Source: an uncultured Clostridia bacterium (GTDB lineage Bacteria > Bacillota > Clostridia > Christensenellales > Aristaeellaceae). Taken from it: a DNA stretch of 64,000 nt. The notes under the pieces were generated by a model that saw only the letters and a program-made list of their open reading frames with translations, was not told the DNA's origin and did not search any database. Of this stretch, positions 51,531-59,422 are shown piece after piece; within the stretch, counting starts at the first letter, position 1, and every line of letters starts with the position of its first letter. The DNA is taken from NCBI GenBank assembly GCA_934630705.1, contig CAKTWP010000003.1, forward strand, positions 1-64,000. Direction: 5' to 3'. Made by a program: the position numbers and the translations under genes.

Positions 51531-52862
51531 ATGGCCTTTGAAGGGCTCTCCGAAAAACTGCAAAACGCCTTCAAAAAGCTCACCGGAAAAGGCAAATTGA
51601 CCGAGCAGAACATCAGGGACGCCATGCGCGAGGTGCGGATGGCCCTGCTGGAAGCGGACGTCAATTACCTGGTGGTGAAGGATTTTATTAAAAAGGTCAC
51701 CGAGCGGTGCATCGGCGCTGAGATTCTGGCCAACCTGAACGCAGGCCAGCAGGTTATCAAGATCGTCAATGACGAACTGACCGCGTTGATGGGCGGCTCC
51801 AACGCCAAGCTCACCTGGTCGTCCTCGGTGCCCACGATTTACATGCTCTGCGGCCTGCAGGGCGCCGGTAAAACCACCATGGCCGCCAAACTGGCCGGGT
51901 ATCTCACCAAGCAGGGCAAAAAGCCCATGCTGGCCGCCTGCGATATTTATCGCCCTGCCGCCATCAAGCAGCTGCAGGTGGTGGGCGAGCAGGTGGGGGT
52001 TCCGGTGTTCGAGAAGGGCACTCAAAGCCCCGTGAAAACCGCCAAGGAAGCCATTGAATATGCCCGGTATTATGGCCGGGATGTGCTGATTGTGGATACC
52101 GCCGGCCGACTGCATATTGATGAAGGGCTGATGCAGGAGCTGCAGGAGGTTAAGGCTGCCATCCATCCCCAGGAAATTCTGCTGGTGGTGGACGCCATGA
52201 CCGGCCAGGACGCGGTGAACGTGGCCAAGACCTTTGATGAAAAGCTGTCCATTGATGGTGTAATCATTACCAAGCTGGACAGCGATACCCGCGGCGGCGC
52301 GGCGCTGTCGGTTCGCGCGGTGACAGGCAAGCCCATCAAGTTTGTGGGCACCGGCGAAAAGCTGGGGGACATTGAGCCCTTCCATCCCGAGCGCATGGCG
52401 TCCCGGATCCTGGGCATGGGCGATATTCTGACCCTTATCGAAAAGGCCGCCGCCACGGCGGATGCCGAAGCCGCTGAAAAGCTGCAGGCAAAAAAGAATC
52501 CCGCCGATTTCGATCTGGCTGATTTCCTGGATCAGATGAAGCAGATCAAGAAAATGGGTCCGCTGCAAAACGTGCTGGGCATGCTCCCGGGCATCGGCAG
52601 CAAGCTCAAGAATGTGGAAGTAGATGAAAACGCCTTCAAAAAGCCGGAAGCCATCATCTGCTCCATGACCCCCAAGGAACGCCATAATCCCGGTATCCTT
52701 AACGCCTCTCGCCGCAAGCGTATCGCCGCCGGCGCAGGCGTGACGGTGCAGGATGTGAACGCCCTCATCCGCCAGTTTGAGCAGATGCAGAAAATGATGA
52801 AGCAGATGATGGGCAACAAGAAGGCCGCATTCCGGGCCATGCGGAACATGAATATCAGGTAA
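51531..52862 (+). CDS. ffh: signal recognition particle protein Ffh
   Basis: 443 residues. Binds signal peptides and 4.5S/6S RNA, and pairs with FtsY for membrane targeting. NG domain with CGLQGAGKTTMAAKLAG, DTAGRLHIDEGL and TKLDSDTRGGAALS. The M domain (about 295-443) is Met-rich, with the RNA-binding GSGVTVQDVN-like segment here GAGVTVQDVNALIRQFEQMQ and the C-terminal KMMKQMMGNKK. RBS AGGAGG overlaps the ylxM end. Confidence 0.98.
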   Translation: MAFEGLSEKLQNAFKKLTGKGKLTEQNIRDAMREVRMALLEADVNYLVVKDFIKKVTERCIGAEILANLNAGQQVIKIVNDELTALMGGSNAKLTWSSSVPTIYMLCGLQGAGKTTMAAKLAGYLTKQGKKPMLAACDIYRPAAIKQLQVVGEQVGVPVFEKGTQSPVKTAKEAIEYARYYGRDVLIVDTAGRLHIDEGLMQELQEVKAAIHPQEILLVVDAMTGQDAVNVAKTFDEKLSIDGVIITKLDSDTRGGAALSVRAVTGKPIKFVGTGEKLGDIEPFHPERMASRILGMGDILTLIEKAAATADAEAAEKLQAKKNPADFDLADFLDQMKQIKKMGPLQNVLGMLPGIGSKLKNVEVDENAFKKPEAIICSMTPKERHNPGILNASRRKRIAAGAGVTVQDVNALIRQFEQMQKMMKQMMGNKKAAFRAMRNMNIR

Positions 52863-52943
52863 GCCCGGCACAAACACACTCGCGGTTATCATATTCAGTA
52901 TGATTACCATAGATTACTTCAAAATCAGGGAGGAACAATTACC

Positions 52944-53192
52944 ATGGCCGTGAAGATTCGCCTCAAGAGAATGGGTATGAAGAAGCATCCTTTCTATCGC
53001 ATCGTGGTTGCCGATGTGCGCAGCCCCCGCGATGGCCGGTTCATCGAAGAAATCGGTTACTATGATCCCATGAAGCAGCCCGCCGAAATCAAGGTGGACA
53101 ATGAAAAGGCTGCCCAGTGGATGAAGAACGGCGCGCAGCCCACTGACACCGTGCGCACCCTGCTCAAAAAGTCCGGCGCCATCGAGGGCTGA
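52944..53192 (+). CDS. rpsP: 30S ribosomal protein S16
   Basis: 82 residues. Full S16 with VKIRLKRMGMKKHPFYRIVVAD, PRDGRFIEEIGYYDP and the AAQWMKNGAQPTDTVRTLL tail. GGGAGGA RBS upstream. The rpsP-KH-rimM-trmD order is the conserved Firmicutes arrangement. Confidence 0.98.
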   Translation: MAVKIRLKRMGMKKHPFYRIVVADVRSPRDGRFIEEIGYYDPMKQPAEIKVDNEKAAQWMKNGAQPTDTVRTLLKKSGAIEG

Positions 53193-53227
53193 TTGCCTGA
53201 TTGATGCAAGCGCAGAAAGGGAAATCC

Positions 53228-53455
53228 ATGCGGGAACTTGTCCTTTTTCTGGCAAAATCGCTGGTGGATCAGCCCGATGCCGTGCAGGTGATGGAAACGG
53301 AAGGCCCGGAAGCCATCATTCTGGAGCTGACCGTAGCTCCGGACGACATGGGCAAAGTGATCGGCAAGCAGGGCCGGATTGCCAAGGCGATCCGCACGGT
53401 GGTCAAGGCCGCCACGGATAAGACCTCCAAGCCGGTGTTTGTGGAAATCCAGTGA
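53228..53455 (+). CDS. khpA: KH-domain RNA-binding protein (KhpA/YlqC-like)
   Basis: 75 residues, a single KH domain: VLFLAKSLVDQPDAVQV, the GxxG loop in KVIGKQGRIAKAIRTVV, and the tail KTSKPVFVEIQ. In Gram-positive bacteria KhpA works with KhpB/EloR in RNA regulation of cell growth (family knowledge). Start ATG 53228; the open frame from 53201 lacks an RBS. A terminator follows. Confidence 0.93.
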   Translation: MRELVLFLAKSLVDQPDAVQVMETEGPEAIILELTVAPDDMGKVIGKQGRIAKAIRTVVKAATDKTSKPVFVEIQ

Positions 53456-53460
53456 GAATG

Positions 53461-53490
53461 AAGCGGGCGGCAAGCTGCTGCCCGCTTTTT
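53461..53490 (+). terminator. terminator after the KH gene
   Basis: AAGCGGGC pairs with GCCCGCTT, loop of 11 bases, T5 follows. It separates rpsP-khpA from rimM, so some rimM expression needs readthrough or an unseen promoter. Confidence 0.85.
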
Positions 53491-53530
53491 CTCGATCTTT
53501 CATTATCCTATGGAACAAGGAGAACAGCAC

Positions 53531-54064
53531 ATGCTGTCTGCATATTTATTGATTGGCCAGGTGCTTCGGCCCCAGGGCGTGCGCGGCCAGGTAAAGGTTC
53601 GCCCGGATACCGGCGATCCCGATCGGTTTGAGGCGCTGGATTTCGTCTATATCCATCAGAAGGATGGAACCTATGAGCGAATTTCCGTGGATGAAGTAAG
53701 CGTTCGGGAGGACGCAATCTACCTTCGGCTGAATGGCGCGTCCACTCGGGAAGAAGCCGAAGCCCAGCGCAACTGGATGCTGTATGTGGACCGCGCCCAT
53801 GCCCGGGAGCTGGCGGAAAACGAGACCTTCATCTGCGATCTGATCGGCTGCAAGGCCGTGGATCGTCAGGGCAATGAGCTGGGCACGGTAACGGATGTGC
53901 TCCAGCCTGGCGGGAACGACGTTTATGTGATTCAGACGCCCAAGGGCGAAATGCTGCTGCCGGCGCTGATGCATGTGGTGCCTAAGGTGGATACGGCGAA
54001 CGGCCGAATTACCATCAATGAGGACCGGCTGCCCGAAGTGGCTGTGTGCAGCTGGGAGACGTAA
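53531..54064 (+). CDS. rimM: ribosome maturation factor RimM
   Basis: 177 residues. Assists 30S head assembly by binding S19. The N-terminal barrel starts LLIGQVLRPQGVRGQVKV; the PRC-barrel C-terminal half has FICDLIGCKAVDRQGNELG and NDVYVIQTPKGEMLLPAL. The ATG at 53531 is 8 bases after AAGGAGA; the ATG at 53510 precedes the RBS and was rejected. Confidence 0.95.
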   Translation: MLSAYLLIGQVLRPQGVRGQVKVRPDTGDPDRFEALDFVYIHQKDGTYERISVDEVSVREDAIYLRLNGASTREEAEAQRNWMLYVDRAHARELAENETFICDLIGCKAVDRQGNELGTVTDVLQPGGNDVYVIQTPKGEMLLPALMHVVPKVDTANGRITINEDRLPEVAVCSWET

Positions 54065-54078
54065 AAAGGAGAAAACCA

Positions 54079-54732
54079 ATGAAACGGATTCTTTTTCAGG
54101 GCGATTCCATTACCGATGCGTACCGAAACCGCGAAATGCCCGATATGCTCAATGGCATGGGCGAAGGATACCCGCATCTGCTCAAGGCGCGGCTGGGCAT
54201 GGATTATCCCGGCCAGTTTGAATGCCAGAATCGGGGCATCAGCGGCAACAGGGTGGTGGATATTTACGCCCGGATCAAGCGGGATCTGATCAATCTGGCC
54301 CCGGATTATCTGAGCACGCTCATCGGCGTGAACGACGTATGGCATGAGCTGGGCGGCCGCCATGACGGCGTGGATGCGGATAAATTCGAGATGGTGTACG
54401 ATCTGCTGCTGACGGAAGTGCAGCGTGGGCTGCCCCAGGTGAAGCTGATCGTGCTGGAACCCTTCGTGCTGCAGGGGAGCGCTACGGTGAATCCGGACGA
54501 GCCTGAGCGTTGGGAAGCCTTCTCCCGGGAAGTGCCCCTGCGAGCGGCGGCGTCCCGGCGGGTGGCTGAAAAGCATGGCGCGGTGTTTATTCCGCTCCAG
54601 GAAAAATTTGAAGCCCTTTGCACCCGGGCGCCAGCGAGCCATTGGCTGGTGGACGGCGTGCATCCCACGGCCATGGGCCATGAAATGATCGCCCGGGAAT
54701 GGATGAAGGCCTTTCGCCAGATCATGGATTAA
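54079..54732 (+). CDS. SGNH/GDSL-family hydrolase
   Basis: 217 residues, an esterase/acetylesterase fold. Block I FQGDSITDAYRN with nucleophile Ser, block II Gly (RGISGNRVVD), block III GVNDVW (Asn), block V DGVHPTAMGHEM with catalytic Asp and His. No signal peptide, so cytoplasmic. Family members deacetylate sugars or cleave lipid esters. It sits between rimM and trmD, an unusual position for this operon. RBS AAAGGAGAAAA. Confidence 0.9.
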   Translation: MKRILFQGDSITDAYRNREMPDMLNGMGEGYPHLLKARLGMDYPGQFECQNRGISGNRVVDIYARIKRDLINLAPDYLSTLIGVNDVWHELGGRHDGVDADKFEMVYDLLLTEVQRGLPQVKLIVLEPFVLQGSATVNPDEPERWEAFSREVPLRAAASRRVAEKHGAVFIPLQEKFEALCTRAPASHWLVDGVHPTAMGHEMIAREWMKAFRQIMD

Positions 54733-54771
54733 CGGCTCCAAGCCCTGCATTTTCCTAAAGGAGACGCGGCA

Positions 54772-55578
54772 ATGACCATCGATATCCTCACGATTTTCCC
54801 CGAAATGTTTGAAAGCGTGCTGGGCGCCAGTATTTTGGGCCGCGCCCGGGAAAAGGGGCTGCTGACCATCGAGGCTACGGACATCCGCCCTTTTTCCACC
54901 ATGAAGCATAAAAACACGGATGATTATCCCTTTGGCGGCGGAGCGGGGATGCTGATGACCCCGCAGCCCATTGCGGACGCCATCAAGGCGGTCTGCGCCC
55001 GGCGGGGAAGCCCATGCGTGAATCTCACGGCGGAGAGGGATGAGACCTCCGCTTCCGAAGAGGAAGCCGTCCGCCCGGCCAAGCGGATTTATCTGTCCCC
55101 CCGGGGCGTGCCTTTCACCCAGCAGCTGGCCCAGCAGCTGGCGAAGGAGGAACATTTGATTCTCCTTTGCGGCCATTACGAAGGCGTGGATCAGCGGGTG
55201 CTGGACAAGTACATCGACCTGGAGATTTCCGTGGGGGATTATGTGCTTACCGGCGGCGAGGTGGCCGCCATGGCGGTGACGGATTGCGTGGCCCGGCTGG
55301 TGCCTGGGGTGCTGGGCAGCGAGGAAAGCTCCCATGACGAGAGCTTTTCAGACGCCGGGCTGCTGGAATATCCCCAGTATACCCGCCCCCGGGTGTTTGA
55401 GGACATGGAGGTGCCGGAGGTGCTGCTGGGGGGCGACCACGCCAAGATTGCCGCCTGGCGCAGAGAACAGGCCATCGAGACCACCCGTCTGCGCAGGCCG
55501 GAGCTTCTGGATAAGGCGCAGCTTACTCCCAAGGAACGCCAGGCGCTTGCGATGCGGGATGCAGAAAAAAAAGCATAA
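54772..55578 (+). CDS. trmD: tRNA (guanine-N1)-methyltransferase TrmD
   Basis: 268 residues. SpoU-class knot methyltransferase adding m1G37 to tRNAs. IDILTIFPEMFESVLGASILGRA, FSTMKHKNTDDYPFGGGAGMLM, LLCGHYEGVDQRVLDKYID and the knot ISVGDYVLTGGEVAAM are diagnostic. The C-terminal domain ends AMRDAEKKA. A terminator follows, and the usual downstream rplS is absent. Confidence 0.97.
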   Translation: MTIDILTIFPEMFESVLGASILGRAREKGLLTIEATDIRPFSTMKHKNTDDYPFGGGAGMLMTPQPIADAIKAVCARRGSPCVNLTAERDETSASEEEAVRPAKRIYLSPRGVPFTQQLAQQLAKEEHLILLCGHYEGVDQRVLDKYIDLEISVGDYVLTGGEVAAMAVTDCVARLVPGVLGSEESSHDESFSDAGLLEYPQYTRPRVFEDMEVPEVLLGGDHAKIAAWRREQAIETTRLRRPELLDKAQLTPKERQALAMRDAEKKA

Positions 55579-55584
55579 AAGAAA

Positions 55585-55623
55585 CGGGCCGGAGCGAGAA
55601 TGCATCGCTGCCGGTTCGTTTTT
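55585..55623 (+). terminator. terminator of trmD
   Basis: A long stem, CGGGCCGG plus AGCGA paired with TCGCT plus CCGGTTCG (with a one-base bulge), followed by T5. Ends the block that begins at rpsP/rimM. Confidence 0.85.
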
Positions 55624-55715
55624 AATGAGCTGAAAGAGATGGGTCGAGCTATGCCGAGGATCTTCGCCATATCAACTACCGTCTCGCCGAGCGGAAGGGC
55701 CGTTGACAAAAGCGC
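55624..55715 (-). pseudogene. possible remnant of a resolvase C-terminal HTH
   Basis: On the minus strand this stretch encodes LGETVVDMAKILGIARPIS, which resembles the helix-turn-helix that ends serine resolvases/invertases (pattern G-x-S-V-x-x-I-A-x-x-L-G-V-S-R-x-T). No upstream catalytic domain is present in frame. It would be a relic of a mobile element. Similarity is judged by eye only. Confidence 0.3.
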
Positions 55716-55783
55716 GGGGGTAAATCACGCAGCAGCGCAGGAACGTGCCCACCGGAAATCAACTTAACAAGCTGGAAGTTGTA

Positions 55784-56548
55784 CTATTGCAGCCCCATAA
55801 TAAAGAGTACCAATGCCATGATCGTCAGAACAGTCCAGCCGATATATCTTCCTGCAATTTCCCAATCAGACGGCTCTGCATGGTCGACATTGCGGATCCG
55901 AAATGCCAAACTCCAACGGAACAGCTCATCTGCAAACAAAATAGAAATTGTATTGAGAACGCAGATAAACACAGCCCCAAACCATGCAAACCATTCGCCC
56001 TTATGTGTCAGCTCGGGAGCGTTCATCAGTTTCAGTATAGTAGCTGCAGATGGCTCCACGGAATCAATTACGTCCCCGTTTTCATCCCTCTCGATCCCAT
56101 CACTGGTTACATAAGAAAATCCAAAGTTATCTAAGGTTCCGTCCTCATTGTATAGCCAATATGAATCCCCTGTCTCCCAAACACCCCCACGAAACAAAAT
56201 ATCTTCTCCTTGACGAAGCTCCATACCGGTCATATATTCTGCCATTTCTTCGTTCCTCGGAATAGCTGTAGGATCTTCTTTTGCTGTATAAGGGCCATAG
56301 GTTTTATCGCCATACTGAAATACAACGGTCTTATCCTTCGACACCGTAAAATGTGCCTGTTTTCCTTGGATTTTACCGGAATACACCGTACTGCCATCTT
56401 CTTGACTTGGGACAAGAATTGTGTTCTTATATTCAAATCCAACTTGTGAGATTGTCATGGGATAAATCACCGCAAATACCAGTGCCATAGCAATCATAAA
56501 TATTAGGACACCCTTTTGATAGCGATTCAAACTTTTGATTTTTTCCAT
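55784..56548 (-). CDS. small membrane protein of unknown function
   Basis: 254 residues. One helix near the N-terminus (about 13-33, GVLIFMIAMALVFAVIYPM), a beta-rich extracellular middle of about 130 residues (VYSGKIQGKQAHFTVSKDKT, YWLYNEDGTLDNFGFSY) and two C-terminal helices (WFGAVFICVLNTISILFA, IGWTVLTIMALVLFIMG). I do not recognise a named family. The gene is AT-richer than its neighbours, suggesting transfer. Start ATG 56548 behind GGGAG; a good promoter lies upstream. Confidence 0.75.
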   Translation of the reverse strand: MEKIKSLNRYQKGVLIFMIAMALVFAVIYPMTISQVGFEYKNTILVPSQEDGSTVYSGKIQGKQAHFTVSKDKTVVFQYGDKTYGPYTAKEDPTAIPRNEEMAEYMTGMELRQGEDILFRGGVWETGDSYWLYNEDGTLDNFGFSYVTSDGIERDENGDVIDSVEPSAATILKLMNAPELTHKGEWFAWFGAVFICVLNTISILFADELFRWSLAFRIRNVDHAEPSDWEIAGRYIGWTVLTIMALVLFIMGLQ

Positions 56549-56590
56549 AGTCTCATCTCCCATTCAAATTCCGATTTGTTCATCCGTTTC

Positions 56591-56619
56591 AATATAGCAC
56601 GCGTTAAGCTGGATAGCAA
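56591..56619 (-). promoter_or_regulatory. promoter of the small membrane protein gene
   Basis: On the minus strand TTGCTA (56619-56614), 17-base spacer ending TGC (extended -10), TATATT (56596-56591). Confidence 0.75.
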
Positions 56620-56740
56620 GCGGTTTACAAAGGCGCATTTATTGTACTACATTATTGCCCAAAGGCATGCGGTGGCAGTGCTTTTGCCGTACAAAAACCT
56701 TTCCATGAATACATCATGGAAGATGCGATGCTGTGAGAAA

Positions 56741-56770
56741 CAAAAATGAAGGGCATGCGCCCTTCATTTC
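56741..56770. terminator. bidirectional terminator
   Basis: A perfect 11-bp stem, AAATGAAGGGC (56744-56754) with GCCCTTCATTT (56759-56769), tetraloop ATGC. It ends the sugar isomerase-like gene, whose stop lies at 56809. The motif GATGCGATGCT is repeated on both sides (56722 and 56780). Confidence 0.85.
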
Positions 56771-56808
56771 AAATAGCTGATGCGATGCTTGGCGGGGAAA
56801 AGGAAAGC

Positions 56809-57666
56809 TTAATGCCAGTCGATTTCCCACAGCAGGCCCTTGAGAGCATCCAGCGCCACGCGATAGGCCATCACGCCGTCCATCTTCCATTTTTCTTCGG
56901 CGGCCTTGCCATCTTCCAGGCTGCGGAAGCCGTTGAAGTCCGTCAGATGGGGCTCCAGAGACAGATAACCTTCGTAACCGGCGGCCTTGAGCTTTGCCAG
57001 AATCTCCTTCACCCGGCCATCGCCCCAGCCGGCAGGCGTTACCTGGCCATCCGCCATCCGTGCATCCTTGATATGCACATAGACGATATAGGGCTTCATC
57101 ATCTCATAGGCTTCCATGGTTTCCTGGCCGCATTGGATGAAGTTGGCGAAGTCAAACACGGCCTTGAAATGATCGCAGCCCAGCTTTTCCATGATTTTCA
57201 GACAGCGGGGAGGAATGTCGCCGTAGATGTGCTTTTCGTTTTCATGCAGCAGCACCACGTCCTGCTCCTTAGCGTATTCCACCAACCGGGCCAGGCGGGC
57301 CATCACTTCGTCTTCGTACTTGTCCGCTTCGCCTTCGGGCACAAAGAAGCTGAACATGCGGATGTACCGCGCGCCGAACACCTTGCACAGGGCCACCACA
57401 TTCTTGAACACTTCAAAATGGGGCTCGAAATCATCGGTGATCTTGATCTTGCCGATGGGGGAGCCGATGGAGGAAACATGCATGCCCTTGGCGTCCAGCT
57501 TCGCCTTGAGGACCTTGGCCTCTTCGGGAGAATAGGTCTGAATGCCGCGGCCATCCACGCCGCGAATTTCAATGGCCTTCACACCGCAGGCGCTGGCCAC
57601 TTCCAGCTGTTTGTCAAAATTCTGGTCAATCTCATCGGAAAAACCGGTCAAAATCAGATGCTGCAT
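56809..57666 (-). CDS. sugar phosphate isomerase/epimerase-like protein (xylose isomerase-like TIM barrel)
   Basis: 285 residues. AP-endonuclease-2/IolE-like TIM barrel: LTGFSDEIDQNFDKQLEVAS, IEIRGVDGRGI, VLLHENEKHIYGDIPPRC (metal-binding His/Glu), VFDFANFIQCGQETM, VHIKDARMADGQVTPAGWGDGRV and LSLEPHLTDFNGF. Metal-dependent isomerisation or epimerisation of a sugar or inositol derivative is expected; the substrate is unclear. Likely cytoplasmic. A weak promoter (TTGCGG, 18-base spacer, TAGAAT at 57741-57736) lies upstream. Confidence 0.88.
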   Translation of the reverse strand: MQHLILTGFSDEIDQNFDKQLEVASACGVKAIEIRGVDGRGIQTYSPEEAKVLKAKLDAKGMHVSSIGSPIGKIKITDDFEPHFEVFKNVVALCKVFGARYIRMFSFFVPEGEADKYEDEVMARLARLVEYAKEQDVVLLHENEKHIYGDIPPRCLKIMEKLGCDHFKAVFDFANFIQCGQETMEAYEMMKPYIVYVHIKDARMADGQVTPAGWGDGRVKEILAKLKAAGYEGYLSLEPHLTDFNGFRSLEDGKAAEEKWKMDGVMAYRVALDALKGLLWEIDWH

Positions 57667-57735
57667 TGTCGATTCATCCTTCCTGTACCCTGCTTTTTCA
57701 AAGGCAGCGGCTTAACCGCATCCTTTTTCTATTCT

Positions 57736-57765
57736 ATTCTATCACAGATGCACGCATTTCCGCAA
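57736..57765 (-). promoter_or_regulatory. promoter of the sugar isomerase-like gene
   Basis: On the minus strand TTGCGG (57765-57760), 18-base spacer, TAGAAT (57741-57736); a second overlapping TAGAAT follows five bases on. Confidence 0.55.
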
Positions 57766-57805
57766 GCACTTTTCTGCATGGCGCAGGTCTTTTTTGAAAT
57801 CAGCC

Positions 57806-57834
57806 TTGTTTTTGGTATGGAAAAATGATATACT
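57806..57834 (+). promoter_or_regulatory. promoter of the MATE transporter gene
   Basis: TTGTTT at 57806-57811, 17-base spacer, TATACT at 57829-57834. It is divergent from the isomerase promoter. Confidence 0.65.
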
Positions 57835-57897
57835 TGGATGAGATTGGGGCGCGCAGGCGTCCTTTCTATTTTCGCAGTTGCATGCAAAGGAGCGGCT

Positions 57898-59274
57898 ATG
57901 GCAGGCAATGATAAGGCGCAGCTGTTTGAGCGCACACCGGTGCCCAGGGCGGTATTGACGCTGGCGATTCCCACGGTGCTCAGCAGCCTGGTGATGGTCA
58001 TTTACAATCTGGCGGACACGTATTTCGTGGGCATGCTGAATAATCCCTTTGAAAATGCGGGCGTCACACTGGCCGCGCCGGTGCTGCTGGCGTTCAACGC
58101 GGTGAATAATCTGTTCGGCGTGGGCAGCTCCAGCATGATGAGCCGGGCGCTGGGGGTGAAGGATTATGAAACCGTACGTCGCAGCTCCGCCTTCGGGTTT
58201 TATTGTGCGCTGCTGAGCGGGCTGTTGTTTTCCCTGATGTATATGATGTTTCAGGGTCCTTTGCTTCAGGTACTGGGTACGGCGGAGGACACGGTTCGCC
58301 CCACGGCGGAATACCTGAAATGGACGGTGAGCTTCGGGGCGGCGCCGTCCATTCTGAACGTGGTGCTGGCGTATTTGGTGCGGGCCGAGGGCGCGTCGCT
58401 GCATGCCAGCATCGGCACCATGAGCGGCTGTGTGCTGAACATGATTTTGGATCCTGTCTTCATTTTGCCCTGGGGGCTGGATATGGGCGCTGCCGGGGCA
58501 GGCCTGGCCACCTGCGTCTCCAATTGCTTTGCATGCCTGTATTTCTTCGTTTTACTGGCAGTGAAACGGGGAAACACGTATGTGTGCGTAAAGCCGTCTG
58601 CGTTTAAGCCCACCCGGGAAATCGTGAAGGGCGTATGCGGCGTGGGGATTCCCGCGTCCATTCAAAACCTGCTGAACGTGACGGGCATGACGGTGCTGAA
58701 CAACGCCGTTTCCGCCTTTGGCTCGGAGGCTGTGGCGGCCATGGGCATTGCCCAGAAGGTGACCATGATTCCCTGGGAGGTGTCTTTGGGCTTTTCTCAG
58801 GGCGTGATGCCGCTGGTGGGGTATAATTATTCGGCCCGCAATGGAAAACGCATGAAGGACGCCGTTCTCTATACAGCCAAGCTGATGATGATCATCATGG
58901 GCGTTTCCACGGTGTTGTTCCTGCTGTTCGCGCCGCAGCTGATTGGCGCGTTTATGAATAACGCCGTGATTGTGGAATATGGCGCGGCGTTCATGCGCGG
59001 TCTTTGCCTGGCGCAGCCCTTCCTTGCGATGGATTTTCTGGCACTGGGCGTGTTTCAGGCCTGCGGCATGGGCCGATGGTCGCTGCTGTTTGCCTTTCTG
59101 CGCAAGATCGTGCTGGAGATTCCCGCAATGCTGCTGCTCAATTCCCTGTTTCCCATGTATGGCCTGGCCTATGCGCAGCTGTGCGCCGAGGTGATTCTGG
59201 CTACGGCCGCCGTGCTGTTTCTGCGGCGAATCTTCCAGAGCGTCAGCGGACGAACGGGGGCTTCAGAAACGTGA
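57898..59274 (+). CDS. MATE-family efflux transporter
   Basis: 458 residues with twelve membrane helices in two repeats. PVPRAVLTLAIPTVLSSLVM with NLADTYFVGML is the family start; GVGSSSMMSRALG and the second-half SFGSEAVAAMGIAQKV-like segment are typical. Exports drugs or toxic organic cations using an Na+ or H+ gradient; the actual substrate is unknown. Start ATG 57898 behind AAAGGAGC; the frame to 57838 extends into the leader. Co-directional with the arabinan genes but separated by a promoter. Confidence 0.93.
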   Translation: MAGNDKAQLFERTPVPRAVLTLAIPTVLSSLVMVIYNLADTYFVGMLNNPFENAGVTLAAPVLLAFNAVNNLFGVGSSSMMSRALGVKDYETVRRSSAFGFYCALLSGLLFSLMYMMFQGPLLQVLGTAEDTVRPTAEYLKWTVSFGAAPSILNVVLAYLVRAEGASLHASIGTMSGCVLNMILDPVFILPWGLDMGAAGAGLATCVSNCFACLYFFVLLAVKRGNTYVCVKPSAFKPTREIVKGVCGVGIPASIQNLLNVTGMTVLNNAVSAFGSEAVAAMGIAQKVTMIPWEVSLGFSQGVMPLVGYNYSARNGKRMKDAVLYTAKLMMIIMGVSTVLFLLFAPQLIGAFMNNAVIVEYGAAFMRGLCLAQPFLAMDFLALGVFQACGMGRWSLLFAFLRKIVLEIPAMLLLNSLFPMYGLAYAQLCAEVILATAAVLFLRRIFQSVSGRTGASET

Positions 59275-59361
59275 TGCTGTAATCGGAAACCCTTCAGCAC
59301 AGGGCTCATTGCAGTCATGTGCTTTTTGATTGCAATTTGACCGAATGTGCAGGGGAGTATC

Positions 59362-59390
59362 TTGAAAAACAACTCTAAATTGTTTATAAT
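59362..59390 (+). promoter_or_regulatory. promoter of the arabinan operon
   Basis: TTGAAA at 59362-59367, 17-base spacer, perfect TATAAT at 59385-59390, 32 bases before the GH127 start. The AT-rich region upstream (TTGCAATTTGACC) may bind a regulator. Confidence 0.85.
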
Positions 59391-59422
59391 GAAAAGGAAA
59401 AAAACAAACGGGAGGAAGGCCC

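Noticed and set aside
49052..51664. 870-codon minus-strand frame
   Set aside because: Antisense to the Mur ligase, ddl, ylxM and ffh genes, which are securely identified.
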